Below are positions 1-8,578 of a stretch of DNA of 64,000 nucleotides, piece by piece. Origin of the DNA: an uncultured Sphingobacteriaceae bacterium (lineage in GTDB: Bacteria; Bacteroidota; Bacteroidia; Sphingobacteriales; Sphingobacteriaceae); assembly GCA_946887045.1 (NCBI GenBank), contig CAMPKC010000004.1, forward strand, positions 1 to 64,000, in the 5' to 3' direction. The first letter of the stretch is position 1. Each line of letters begins with the position of its first letter. The translations under genes were made by a program, and so were the position numbers. The notes beneath the pieces were generated by a model. The model was not told where the DNA came from. It was given only the letters and a program-made list of their open reading frames with translations, and did no database searches.

Positions 1-67
1 TCCTAAAAGGAATAAAAAAAAGGATAAATAAAAATATAATAGAAAAACTATCCTAAAACAATAATTT

Positions 68-85
68 TCAGTTTATTTGAACTGT
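68..85. promoter_or_regulatory. candidate MarR operator palindrome
   Basis: TCAGTT, a 6-base spacer (TATTTG), then AACTGT form an imperfect palindrome about 24 bases before the MarR start codon. MarR proteins commonly bind 16-20 bp palindromes in their own promoters, so autoregulation is a reasonable inference. The palindrome is short and could be chance. Confidence 0.3.
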
Positions 86-108
86 TTAGCGAAGAGGATA
101 TACCGCCC

Positions 109-567
109 ATGAATAAAACATTACCTCCTGAAGCCCTGATAGATAAAGTGCGTACCGCCCCCGGTTTTCTTTTATGGCAAATAGAAATGTGTTGGCAGAG
201 GATTATAAACAAAGCCCTGCTTGAATTTGATCTCACTTATACTCAGTTTATTGTCTTGTCAATTTGCTGCTGGCTGACCAAAGAAAATGATAGCGTATAT
301 CAGCATCAGGTAGCGAAATATTCGGGCATAGACCGAATGATGACTTCCAGAATACTCGCGAGTTTGGAGAAGAAAGAATATATTAACCGTATTAAAATTG
401 ATGGGGATGCGCGGGCTAAACTTGTTTTTTTAACCGACAAAGGCAAAAAAACATTAGATTTATCTCTACAAAGAGTATCTGATATGGAAGCAACCTTTTT
501 CAAGACAGGTGACGAGAGCTTCGTTGAGTCCATGGAGGACATCCTGTCAGATTGTGCCAGTTTTTAA
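109..567 (+). CDS. MarR family transcriptional regulator
   Basis: A 152-residue protein of the usual MarR length. The central part (about residues 45-110) reads as a winged helix-turn-helix: a helical stretch with YTQFIVLSICCWL, a recognition-helix region DRMMTSRILASLEKKEYI, and a wing with the family-typical D-RAKLVFLTDKGK. It should bind DNA as a dimer and respond to a small molecule; the ligand cannot be read from sequence. Its stop codon is followed after one base by the start of the hydrolase at 569, so the two are almost surely co-transcribed and the hydrolase is a likely target. Confidence 0.9.
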   Translation: MNKTLPPEALIDKVRTAPGFLLWQIEMCWQRIINKALLEFDLTYTQFIVLSICCWLTKENDSVYQHQVAKYSGIDRMMTSRILASLEKKEYINRIKIDGDARAKLVFLTDKGKKTLDLSLQRVSDMEATFFKTGDESFVESMEDILSDCASF

Positions 568-568
568 A

Positions 569-1402
569 ATGGTTAATCAAACCTATATCATATCCGGATC
601 TTCAGAGAAGCCGATCACAATAGACTATATTTCGTCAGATGCGGAACAGGTAAAACCGCTTGTTATATTCGTTCATGGCTTTAAAGGTTTTAAAGACTGG
701 GGCACCCATCACTTAATGGGCAATTATTTTGCTGAACAGGGATTTAACTTTTTGAAGTTCAACTTCTCGCATAATGGAATTGGGGAAAATCAGGGTGATT
801 TTTTCAACGACTTGGAGGGATTTTCAAAAAACACGTTTTCCAAAGAGCTTTTCGACCTGAATCAGGTGATTAGTTTCGCATTGAGCGGAGAACCGTTTGA
901 AAAACCTTCCGAGATATGCTTAATAGGACACAGTCTGGGCGGTGGGATCAGTATTATTCAAACATCCGAAGACAAAGCAGTAAAAAAGCTTGCAACTTGG
1001 GCTTCTATCAGCAGCTTCAGGAATTTATGGTCGCCGGACCAGGAAAACGAATGGCGAAAAAATGGCGTTCTATACTTCCTGAATACCAGAACGAATCAAC
1101 AAATGCCAATTTTATCTACCCTCCTGGAAGATCTTAACGAGCATACTGAGAGACTTGATATACTTGCAGCAGCAAGAAAAACTTCGCAACCCTGGCTAAT
1201 AATCCATGGAGAAGCAGACACAAGCGTTCATTATAAGCATGCAATTGAATTACACAATCAACAATCTAAGAACCAACTGTTGCTTATCCCATCGGGAGAT
1301 CATGTATTTTGTGCAAAACACCCCTGGAATACGGAATCAATTCCAGGTGAATTAAAACAGGTTTGCGATGCTACCATTGCATTTTTCAAATCTGAGAAAT
1401 AA
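569..1402 (+). CDS. alpha/beta hydrolase (dienelactone hydrolase/S9-like)
   Basis: A 277-residue alpha/beta hydrolase. HGFKGFKDWG (residues 36-45) is the oxyanion-hole region, GHSLGGG (120-126) the nucleophile elbow with Ser122, HGEADTSV carries the likely acid, and GDHVF the likely catalytic His near the C-terminus. No signal peptide, so cytoplasmic. The substrate is unknown; the arrangement resembles small esterases and acyl-peptidase-like hydrolases. I chose the ATG at 569 directly after the MarR stop rather than an in-frame start inside the MarR gene, because homologous hydrolases begin shortly before the first beta strand. Confidence 0.85.
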   Translation: MVNQTYIISGSSEKPITIDYISSDAEQVKPLVIFVHGFKGFKDWGTHHLMGNYFAEQGFNFLKFNFSHNGIGENQGDFFNDLEGFSKNTFSKELFDLNQVISFALSGEPFEKPSEICLIGHSLGGGISIIQTSEDKAVKKLATWASISSFRNLWSPDQENEWRKNGVLYFLNTRTNQQMPILSTLLEDLNEHTERLDILAAARKTSQPWLIIHGEADTSVHYKHAIELHNQQSKNQLLLIPSGDHVFCAKHPWNTESIPGELKQVCDATIAFFKSEK

Positions 1403-1479
1403 GAACATTTCGTTCTTTCGCAGACACAATCCTTTAATTAGCAATCAAATTCTTACATTCATCGTTTATATCAGAGTAC

Positions 1480-2031
1480 ATGAAACAAGTTGAAGACTCG
1501 GAAATACTCGAAATGTTTGCTAACGAACGCACCAGAAATGAAGCGTTTTCTCTCCTGGTAAAAAAATACCAGCAAAAAATTTACTGGCATATTCGCCGAA
1601 TGGTAATTGACCATGAGGATGCCGATGATTTGGTACAGGACACGTTTGTGAAAGTATGGAAGTATCTGGGAAATTTCAGAAGTGATTCACAATTATACAC
1701 ATGGCTATACCGTATTGCATCTAACGAATGCATTACTTTTTTGAATAAAAAGAAACAAAAAAACAACGTTTCCATGGACGAATTGCCCTATGATTTATCT
1801 GACACCCTTGCCGACAGCAATCAGGTTTCGGGCGATAAAATTCAAATGAAACTCCAGCAGGCCCTCATCACTCTGCCAGAAAAACAACGATTAGTTTTTA
1901 ACATGAAATACTACGATGATATGAAGTATGAGGAAATATCAGACGTGTTAGGAACAAGCGTTGGAGCATTAAAAGCTTCATTTCACATCGCTGTAAAGAA
2001 AATTGAAAGTTATTTAATGAACAATGATTAA
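1480..2031 (+). CDS. ECF-type RNA polymerase sigma factor
   Basis: A 183-residue sigma-70 family protein of the extracytoplasmic-function type. Region 2 is visible as the stretch ending DADDLVQDTFVKVWKYLGNF followed by a TWLYRIASN segment. Region 4 is near residues 125-180, with LPEKQRLVFNMKYYDDMKYEEISDVLG and a helix-turn-helix. There is no sigma region 1 or 3. It heads a tight three-gene set with a single-pass membrane protein and a CpxP-like secreted protein, the usual setting for a sigma factor controlled by an envelope signal. The targets are not evident. Confidence 0.95.
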   Translation: MKQVEDSEILEMFANERTRNEAFSLLVKKYQQKIYWHIRRMVIDHEDADDLVQDTFVKVWKYLGNFRSDSQLYTWLYRIASNECITFLNKKKQKNNVSMDELPYDLSDTLADSNQVSGDKIQMKLQQALITLPEKQRLVFNMKYYDDMKYEEISDVLGTSVGALKASFHIAVKKIESYLMNND

Positions 2032-2061
2032 ACCATCGGAACAAAAAACATTCAGTATTAT

Positions 2062-2691
2062 ATGGATTTGAATGAAATGAATGAGAATTGGCAGGAACGT
2101 GCTCCAACTCTTGCAGCGATGGAGAAGACAAATCCTTTTTCTGTACCTGATGGCTATTTTGAAGAAATGCAACAACAATTGCATTCAAGGATAAGGATTC
2201 GTCAGTTCGATAACAATGAGAATGTCTTTAAAATTCCTGACGATTACTTCGAAACACTTGAGGATAAACTTGTATCAATCAGCAAGCTTGAGGGATTGAA
2301 GGAAAATTCTCACACTGAGATACTTCCCGTACCTGAAGGATATTTTGACACACTTGAGCAACGAATTAAGGCCAAGCTTGAAGCGGAGGAGTTGAATGCA
2401 GCGCCGACAAAGACTAAGCGCCTGTACTCTAACTGGATCACATATGCTGCAGCAGCATGTATTACAGCTATTATTAGTTTTGGAATTTACTTCAATACTC
2501 AAAACAACAATATAGAAGCTCAAATGGCGAAGTTGCCCGCTGATGAGATAGTTGACTACTTACAGCTTTACACTGATGCAGGCGATGCGCCGATGATTAT
2601 CAACAGCATTGGAGCGGACGTTGATATTTCTGAAATCGGCTCTGAAGTTTCAGAGCAAGAGATTGAGCAATATCTTGAATTAAACTTATAG
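2062..2691 (+). CDS. membrane protein with three VPxGYF repeats, candidate anti-sigma factor
   Basis: A 209-residue protein with one predicted membrane helix (about 123-143). The N-terminal cytoplasmic part has three copies of a motif: VPDGYF at 28-33, IPDDYF at 58-63 and VPEGYF at 90-95, each followed by an amphipathic E-L-L type helix. The roughly 30-residue period suggests a repeated binding module. The short C-terminal part would lie in the periplasm. Position 30 bases after an ECF sigma gene makes an anti-sigma role likely, but there is no recognisable zinc-binding anti-sigma domain, so this is inference from context. Confidence 0.6.
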   Translation: MDLNEMNENWQERAPTLAAMEKTNPFSVPDGYFEEMQQQLHSRIRIRQFDNNENVFKIPDDYFETLEDKLVSISKLEGLKENSHTEILPVPEGYFDTLEQRIKAKLEAEELNAAPTKTKRLYSNWITYAAAACITAIISFGIYFNTQNNNIEAQMAKLPADEIVDYLQLYTDAGDAPMIINSIGADVDISEIGSEVSEQEIEQYLELNL

Positions 2692-2693
2692 GA

Positions 2694-3107
2694 ATGAAAA
2701 TCTGGATTTATAGCATAATAATAAGCATGAGCTTGCTGTCACCAGCAATTGCTCAGGATAGAAAAAACAATATTGAGTCGGTAAAAGCGGCATTCATAAC
2801 ACAAAAATTAGAATTAACTCCAGAAGAATCTCAAAAATTCTGGCCGGTTTACAATAGCTATCAGCAAGAGTTAAGAAAACTGGTTTTGATAAAAAACAGT
2901 CAGCGCAGAGCGTTGAAAGAAAATGCGGAGGCACCACGTGTGGATGAGCTTGAAATAGACAGCGAAATTCTTGAGCTGAGAAAACGATACAGACATGAAT
3001 TTACAAAGGTGCTGCCCCGGCAAAAAGCGGCAATGATATACCCGGCCGAGCGCGAATTTCGACAACAGCTGATCGAACAACTTCAGAAAAGAAAGAAAAA
3101 AAATTAA
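2694..3107 (+). CDS. periplasmic CpxP/Spy-like protein (sigma-factor sensor type)
   Basis: A 137-residue protein with an N-terminal signal peptide ending near SPAIAQD. The mature part is helical and charged, with LTPEESQKFWPVYNSYQQELRKL resembling the LTxxQ motif of Spy/CpxP chaperones. It begins 2 bases after the stop of the repeat protein, so it is the third gene of the sigma-factor operon. In Bacteroidota, such proteins are often annotated as sensors of ECF sigma factors; binding of misfolded protein or metal is possible but not shown. Confidence 0.65.
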   Translation: MKIWIYSIIISMSLLSPAIAQDRKNNIESVKAAFITQKLELTPEESQKFWPVYNSYQQELRKLVLIKNSQRRALKENAEAPRVDELEIDSEILELRKRYRHEFTKVLPRQKAAMIYPAEREFRQQLIEQLQKRKKKN

Positions 3108-3147
3108 AAATACAAAAGCCTCAAACCTCTGAGGCTTTTGTATTTTT
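3106..3147 (+). terminator. rho-independent terminator of the sigma operon
   Basis: A 17-bp perfect stem (3106-3122 with 3131-3147) around an 8-base loop. The 3' arm ends in a run of five T. The stem starts inside the stop codon of the CpxP-like gene. The A-rich 5' arm could also support termination from the other strand. Confidence 0.9.
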
Positions 3148-3152
3148 ACAGG

Positions 3153-4343
3153 ATGTTGAACCTCCGACAGTTATTCTTACTCAATAATGCCCAAACATCA
3201 TCCACTCCGCGTTTATTGGAAATTGAACGGGCAGAAGGAATGTATTTATATAGTCCTGAAGGAAAAAAATACATTGATATGGTTTCAGGGTTTGCGGTAA
3301 GCAATGTCGGGCACCGTCATCCCAATGTTGTTCAGGCCATCAAAGATCAGGTGGATAAATACATGCATCTATCAGTTTATGGTGAATTTGTGCAGGCACC
3401 TCAGGTATTGTTTGCAGAAAAATTACTTTCCACCCTACCGGAAAAGCTTAACTCAGTCTATTTTGTTAATTCAGGAACCGAGGCTACTGAGGGGGCATTA
3501 AAACTTGCTAAACGCTTTACCCGCAGAAGTAAGATTATTTCTTTTTTCAACGCCTATCACGGAAGTACTCACGGCGCTTTAAGCGTAATGGGGAATGAAT
3601 ATTATAAAGAAGCGTACGGACCATTATTACCCGATATATCTTTCATAAACTTCAACCAAACCACTGATTTAGAACAAATTGATTCGGACACCGCATGCGT
3701 GATTTTAGAAACCATCCAGGGTGAAGCAGGCATCAGGGTCCCTGATAAAGAATACCTTACTGCACTTCGAACGCGATGTACAGAAACAGGAACCTTATTA
3801 ATTTTGGATGAGATTCAAACAGGATTCGGCCGAACCGGATGTCTATATGCCTTTGAGCATTTCGACATCGTTCCTGATATTCTACTTTTAGCCAAAGGTA
3901 TTGGCGGAGGAATGCCTATAGGCGCTTTTATTGCAAATCGCAACGTAATGACTTGTCTTACGGAGAACCCTATCCTGGGACATATTACCACTTTTGGTGG
4001 ACATCCGGTTTGTTGCGCAGCCGGACTTGCAACCTTAAGGGCTCTGCTCGACGAGAATATGCTTCAGGATATTGATAAAAAAGAAGCATTATTCAGAAAA
4101 TTATTGATTCATCCGCTGATTAAAGAAGTACGCGGGAAAGGATTGATGCTGGCAATACAGTTAGAAACATTTGAACAGGTTGAGTTTGTAAGCAAAGACG
4201 CGACGGATAATGGTGTAATTATTGACTGGTTTCTTCATTGTGATACTGCGTTACGATTGGCCCCCCCATTAATTATTTCGGATAAAGAAATTTATGCCGC
4301 TTGTGAAGTGATTTTAAACACTCTTCAGAAACTCCCCCAATAA
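3153..4343 (+). CDS. class III PLP-dependent aminotransferase (acetylornithine/4-aminobutyrate type)
   Basis: A 396-residue fold-type I aminotransferase. The family motifs are clear: NSGTEATEGALKLAKR for phosphate binding, a YHGSTHGALS segment, LDEIQTGFGRTG with the cofactor Asp, and LLLAKGIGGGMPIG with the Schiff-base Lys248. The amino donor cannot be decided; there are no arginine or lysine pathway genes beside it. The ATG at 3153 fits the conserved LRQLFLLNNAQT start better than the TTG at 3138, which lies within the preceding terminator. Only 5 bases separate the terminator from this ATG, so any transcript from a nearer promoter would have almost no leader. Confidence 0.85.
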   Translation: MLNLRQLFLLNNAQTSSTPRLLEIERAEGMYLYSPEGKKYIDMVSGFAVSNVGHRHPNVVQAIKDQVDKYMHLSVYGEFVQAPQVLFAEKLLSTLPEKLNSVYFVNSGTEATEGALKLAKRFTRRSKIISFFNAYHGSTHGALSVMGNEYYKEAYGPLLPDISFINFNQTTDLEQIDSDTACVILETIQGEAGIRVPDKEYLTALRTRCTETGTLLILDEIQTGFGRTGCLYAFEHFDIVPDILLLAKGIGGGMPIGAFIANRNVMTCLTENPILGHITTFGGHPVCCAAGLATLRALLDENMLQDIDKKEALFRKLLIHPLIKEVRGKGLMLAIQLETFEQVEFVSKDATDNGVIIDWFLHCDTALRLAPPLIISDKEIYAACEVILNTLQKLPQ

Positions 4344-4450
4344 TCTCCTAATTAGATCGAAAAAAATAAGAGATTAAACACAAAAAGCTTGAAACGTTCA
4401 AATTTTTGAAACTTATTTCTCATATATTTACAAAAACCGAATTTCTATCT

Positions 4451-5902
4451 ATGAGCGGATCAAATTTTCTGGACAAATATAAACCGACAAGTAATACATG
4501 GGATGAAATGTTCAATTCTGAGCATAATATCCGTTCTCCTTATCAGAAAGTGATTGATTACCTATCAAAAGAATCAATAGACGATCTAAATAAAAAAGAA
4601 GAACTGGCAAAAAAGTTATTTATGAGCCAGGGAATTACCTTTACGGTCTACAATAGTGGAGAAGGCATAGAAAAAATATTCCCCTTCGATATTATTCCGC
4701 GAATTATAACCGCCGCAGACTGGACATTCATTGAAGCCGGTATAAAACAGCGACTCAAAGCGCTGAATATTTTTCTTAAGGACATTTACAGCAATATGTT
4801 CATTGTAAAAGATGGGATCATTCCAATAGAAATGATTTACTCCTGTCCGCATTTTTTACGCGAAATGTTCAACGTAGCTGTACCCTACGATATTTACGTT
4901 CATATTGCCGGCATTGATTTAATAAGGGACAGCGACGGCACCTATTACGTTCTCGAAGATAACCTTCGCACACCTTCGGGTGTAAGTTACATGCTCGAAA
5001 ACCGCGAAATCACCAAGCGGCTTTTCCCCGACCTGCTTCCGCAATGCAGGGTAAGAAGTGTAACCGAATATCCGGGCATTTTGTACAAAAACCTTTTGTC
5101 TATCTCGCCAAGGCAAATTTCCAATCCAACAATAGTATTACTTAGTCCGGGTTCTTATAACTCCGCGTATTTTGAACATACCACTTTAGCCCGTTTAATG
5201 GGTGTTGAGCTTGTAGAAGGCAGAGATTTGATGGTCGACAATCACAAGGTTTATATGAAGACAACCAATGGCCGTCAGCAGGTGGATGTAATCTACAGGC
5301 GCGTGGATGATGAATATCTGGACCCTCTGGTATTTAATCCAGGAAGCATTCTTGGTGTCGCTGGCCTGATGAGTGCATATCGAAAAGGAAATGTAGCTAT
5401 TGTGAACGCGGTGGGGAACGGTGTTGCAGACGATAAGGCCATTTATTCTTATGTCCCCGATATGATAAAGTACTATCTTAATGAAGAGCCCTTGTTAAAA
5501 AATGTACCTACATATCATTTGGGAAAAAAAGATCACCAGGAATATGTATTTGAACATATCCAGAATATGGTTATCAAAAAGACTAACGGTAGCGGTGGTT
5601 ATGGCATGCTGATGGGATACCTTGCTACAGATTCGGAAATTTCAGACTATAAAGAAGAAATCTTAAAAGATCCCCGCCAGTTTATCGCTCAGCCTACTAT
5701 CAGTTTGTCAGCAGCTCCTTGTTATATGAACGGCGACTTGTCGCCGCGGAGAATCGACCTGAGACCTTTTGCCCTTTGCGGTCCTAACGGGATTGAAATT
5801 GTTCCGGGAGGTCTTACTCGGGTCGCCCTTACCGAAGGATCAATGGTAGTAAACAGCTCTCAGGGCGGCGGAAGCAAAGATACCTGGGTACTCGCATCAT
5901 AA
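4451..5902 (+). CDS. circularly permuted ATP-grasp type 2 protein (DUF404/DUF407)
   Basis: A 483-residue protein of the circularly permuted ATP-grasp family. Typical segments are EDNLRTPSGVSYMLENR in the first half, DVIYRRVDDEYLDPL in the middle and IKKTNGSGGYGML near residue 390, the permuted nucleotide-binding part. The family is predicted to ligate amino acids or peptides with ATP; no member-specific substrate can be read here. The ATG at 4451 was preferred to a TTG at 4406. It is followed after 11 bases by the alpha-E gene and then by a transglutaminase, the known conserved trio. Confidence 0.9.
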   Translation: MSGSNFLDKYKPTSNTWDEMFNSEHNIRSPYQKVIDYLSKESIDDLNKKEELAKKLFMSQGITFTVYNSGEGIEKIFPFDIIPRIITAADWTFIEAGIKQRLKALNIFLKDIYSNMFIVKDGIIPIEMIYSCPHFLREMFNVAVPYDIYVHIAGIDLIRDSDGTYYVLEDNLRTPSGVSYMLENREITKRLFPDLLPQCRVRSVTEYPGILYKNLLSISPRQISNPTIVLLSPGSYNSAYFEHTTLARLMGVELVEGRDLMVDNHKVYMKTTNGRQQVDVIYRRVDDEYLDPLVFNPGSILGVAGLMSAYRKGNVAIVNAVGNGVADDKAIYSYVPDMIKYYLNEEPLLKNVPTYHLGKKDHQEYVFEHIQNMVIKKTNGSGGYGMLMGYLATDSEISDYKEEILKDPRQFIAQPTISLSAAPCYMNGDLSPRRIDLRPFALCGPNGIEIVPGGLTRVALTEGSMVVNSSQGGGSKDTWVLAS

Positions 5903-5913
5903 ATTAAAACAGA

Positions 5914-6849
5914 ATGTTAAGTAGAGTTGCATCAAATTTATATTGGCTAAGTCGTTATGTGGAGCGCAGCGATGGCATTCTGAGAATGCTAAAAATCAAT
6001 TACGCTTCATCTCAGGATTCCATTCATGAATTTACATGGCGCCCGGTTATCAAACTTTATACAAAACTTGAGGAAGAAGGCATAAAGAAGATTGAGTATA
6101 ACAGTAGAGACGTTTTACTTTATATGGTAGCAGGTAAAGAAAATCCAAATTCTATCATAAATATGATAACCCTGGCACGGGAGAATGCTCGCAGTGTTCA
6201 GGATCATATTGCCAAAGACTTATGGCAATGCTTAAATGAATATTACCATTTAATAAAAGATAATAAACTAATTTCTTCTTTAAAGAAGGACGACCCCATT
6301 TCGGCCTTGGACATGCTGATCAGACAGGGAATGCTTTATTGCGGAACTGCGGAAGTCACGATGGAACGGGGTGAGGGAACCAGTTTTATGAATATCGGCA
6401 AATACCTGGAAAGAAGCATTCAATCGGCAGATATTCTTGATGTAAAATTCGGGACCATCAACAATGATCCGGACTTGTTAACCGACACCTCTTATTGGAA
6501 ACATTTGTTGTTGTCTTTAGGCGGCTACGAACTTTACCTGAAAACTTACAGACAAGGTTTCGAAGCCGAAAATGTCCTTGAACTTGTGGTTCTGAACAGT
6601 GATTTCCCCCGGTCAGTTCTGTATTCGGTTGATCACATAACGCGGTATCTTGACCGGTTAAGAATTAATAATAACATTTCAGAAATAAAGGAGATATCAA
6701 TATTGATCGGCAGGCTTGAAAGCCGGATTAAATACAGCACCTTGCAATCTATCAGACAGGAAGGACTACATCCCTATTTATACTCTATAAAAAGGGAGTT
6801 GTATACGATTGGGGATGCATTGAATGTACAATACTTTGCTTATTCCTAA
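5914..6849 (+). CDS. alpha-E domain protein (DUF403/COG2307)
   Basis: A 311-residue all-helical protein starting MLSRVASNLYWLSRYVERSDG, the hallmark opening of the alpha-E family. It contains ENARSVQDHI, the conserved Arg/Asn patch of the family. No catalytic motif is known. It sits between the ATP-grasp and transglutaminase genes with short gaps (11 and 18 bases), and the three are taken to act together in making or modifying a small peptide, as proposed for this gene association. Confidence 0.9.
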   Translation: MLSRVASNLYWLSRYVERSDGILRMLKINYASSQDSIHEFTWRPVIKLYTKLEEEGIKKIEYNSRDVLLYMVAGKENPNSIINMITLARENARSVQDHIAKDLWQCLNEYYHLIKDNKLISSLKKDDPISALDMLIRQGMLYCGTAEVTMERGEGTSFMNIGKYLERSIQSADILDVKFGTINNDPDLLTDTSYWKHLLLSLGGYELYLKTYRQGFEAENVLELVVLNSDFPRSVLYSVDHITRYLDRLRINNNISEIKEISILIGRLESRIKYSTLQSIRQEGLHPYLYSIKRELYTIGDALNVQYFAYS

Positions 6850-6867
6850 CAGATTAAAAACCACCCG

Positions 6868-7833
6868 ATGCCAAAATTTACCATAAAACATACTACACGA
6901 TATAGCTATACCGGCCTTGTTCGTGACAGTGCTAACCAGATCATTTTATTTCCAATCAACGATGATTACCAAGAAGTTTTAAATCACGATCTGAAAATAA
7001 GCGGAGATCCGAATGTTGACATCTACAAAGATTATTACGGAAATGAAGTGGGCACATTCTCGCATTATATGCCACATTCTGAACTGGAGATCTATTCACG
7101 ATTATTCGTTGCGACACAGCATAAGCCACTTCCTGTCGATGATATGTTTGCGTCTCAACAGTGGATTGATCTAGAATCGGTTAAGTCAAAAATACCGTAT
7201 GTTGACTACCTGATGCTGGAGCATTTTGAGGGATTAAAAGAGTTAAATGAAATTGTAGCGCTCGAACGGATTCAGGACGAAACGCCTTATAAAACTGCTT
7301 TACGCTATAATAAATACGTCTATGATAACTTTAAGTATATTCCAGGAATCACTACCGTAGAAACAGGTCTTGATGAAGTATGGAAATTAAAGGCAGGCGT
7401 TTGTCAGGATTTTGCACATATACTTCTTGTGATGCTGAGATTACTCAATATGCCTTCCCGATATGTTAGCGGCTATGTTTGCCCTAACAGAAACGGAATG
7501 CGGGGAGAGGGTGCGACTCACGCATGGGTTGAAACATATCTGCCAGGCTATGGCTGGTTAGGTCTCGATCCGACAAATAATTGCGTTGCAAATGAAACAC
7601 ATGTACGATTAGCCGTTGGGCGAAATTTTACGGATTGCAGTCCTGTAAAGGGCGTTTATAAAGGCCAGGCTAAACACTTTCTTGAAGTTTCAGTATCTGT
7701 TTCTTACGAAGATGACCTTCTTGAAGAGAATTCACTCTCGGACTATCCGATCGAAAAACCAGCTGGTTTTTCGGTTAACAGCTTTCAGCTCTACAACGAG
7801 CGGATGGAACAACAGCAACAGCAACAGCAATAG
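6868..7833 (+). CDS. transglutaminase-like cysteine peptidase family protein
   Basis: A 321-residue protein with an N-terminal beta region (bacterial transglutaminase-like N-terminal domain, about 1-90) and a transglutaminase core. The catalytic triad is visible as Cys179 in AGVCQDFAH, His218 in THAWVE and Asp234 in GLDPTNN. No signal peptide, so cytoplasmic. It ends with an unusual run of seven glutamines after a Glu. It is third in the ATP-grasp/alpha-E operon, and probably works as a peptidase or amidase on the product of that system; cross-linking activity is not implied by the fold alone. Confidence 0.9.
   Translation: MPKFTIKHTTRYSYTGLVRDSANQIILFPINDDYQEVLNHDLKISGDPNVDIYKDYYGNEVGTFSHYMPHSELEIYSRLFVATQHKPLPVDDMFASQQWIDLESVKSKIPYVDYLMLEHFEGLKELNEIVALERIQDETPYKTALRYNKYVYDNFKYIPGITTVETGLDEVWKLKAGVCQDFAHILLVMLRLLNMPSRYVSGYVCPNRNGMRGEGATHAWVETYLPGYGWLGLDPTNNCVANETHVRLAVGRNFTDCSPVKGVYKGQAKHFLEVSVSVSYEDDLLEENSLSDYPIEKPAGFSVNSFQLYNERMEQQQQQQQ
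7807..7830 (+). repeat. CAACAG microsatellite encoding a C-terminal polyglutamine
   Basis: Alternating CAA and CAG codons just before the stop of the transglutaminase gene encode seven Gln. Length change by multiples of three would alter only the Gln number, not the frame. Confidence 0.8.
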
Positions 7834-7900
7834 CTGTCTCAATTTTAAATCAACAAAAAGACGTAGATCGGGTTATTTAATTAACCAATGAAATAACATT

Positions 7901-8170
7901 ATGTCTGAAAATGATAAAATCCCATCACGTTTAACCCAAAAAGAGTCTTTTATCGGCAAGCAGCATCCCGACAGGGAAGATCCGGAGGATGTTAAGAGAG
8001 CACCCTATCCCAATCAGGAAAAAACTGAAGGCGCTGACAACGAACAATTCATTATCAACAACTCGAACGGAAACGGAATTAATCCCAATCCTACAGAAAG
8101 TGGAAATAAGCCCGAATGGGTTGATGGCAGAAAACAAAATGATGATTATATTGAAGATGCGACCGATTAA
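7901..8170 (+). CDS. small acidic, probably disordered hypothetical protein
   Basis: An 89-residue protein, rich in Asn, Asp, Glu, Pro and Gly, with almost no hydrophobic segments and no signal peptide. It is likely intrinsically disordered. I do not recognise a family. It lies 67 bases after the transglutaminase, on the same strand and without an evident terminator between, so it may belong to the ATP-grasp operon. Confidence 0.6.
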   Translation: MSENDKIPSRLTQKESFIGKQHPDREDPEDVKRAPYPNQEKTEGADNEQFIINNSNGNGINPNPTESGNKPEWVDGRKQNDDYIEDATD

Positions 8171-8578
8171 GATTACTCCGTGATGCTGCCCTAGTATGTG
8201 GGTTAATCAATCTTTATTGTAAAATACATTTTACCGAATGACTTTTGTTTTTCGGTTTTTTTATGGATATCATGATCTTAATTCATGGTCGTCTAACGCA
8301 AAAAAAAAACAAAAATCTGCACCTCCTCGGAGCGCTTTCAAGTGAAACCTGATCGATCAACCTCTCCCCGCATTCTAAATGATCTCCAGCCCGATTTTTC
8401 CTATTTTTTCAAGCCATTCGATGAAGAATTTTCAGTGATAGAAGATGTGGATAATAACTTAAAATATTCGAAACAAGCGATTTAAACAACTGGTTATCAA
8501 AGTAAAAAACAAGTTTTTATTTGCTGAGTACCGACGTGTTCTTCTAATTATATTGACAACTCCATCAAAAAAAAGATC
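8171..8578. other. 408-base gap between two hypothetical genes
   Basis: A weak terminator-like hairpin lies at 8233-8262 (ACCGAA/TTCGGT followed by six T). A GTG-initiated 47-codon reading frame at 8342-8485 has a protein-like composition but no recognised match. One perfect consensus DnaA 9-mer (TGTGGATAA) is at 8446-8454, alone. No other gene is evident. Confidence 0.5.
8233..8262 (+). terminator. weak candidate terminator
   Basis: A 6-bp stem (8233-8238 with 8251-8256) and a 12-base loop, followed by six T. It is in the right place to end the transcript of the small acidic protein gene, but the stem is short. Confidence 0.4.

Noticed and set aside
3138..3152. TTG start of the aminotransferase
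   Set aside because: It is in the preceding terminator; the ATG at 3153 fits the conserved N-terminus.
8446..8454. A perfect DnaA box (TGTGGATAA) as a sign of oriC
   Set aside because: It is single, 9 kb from dnaA, and about one chance match is expected in such a window. No cluster or AT-rich unwinding region is seen.
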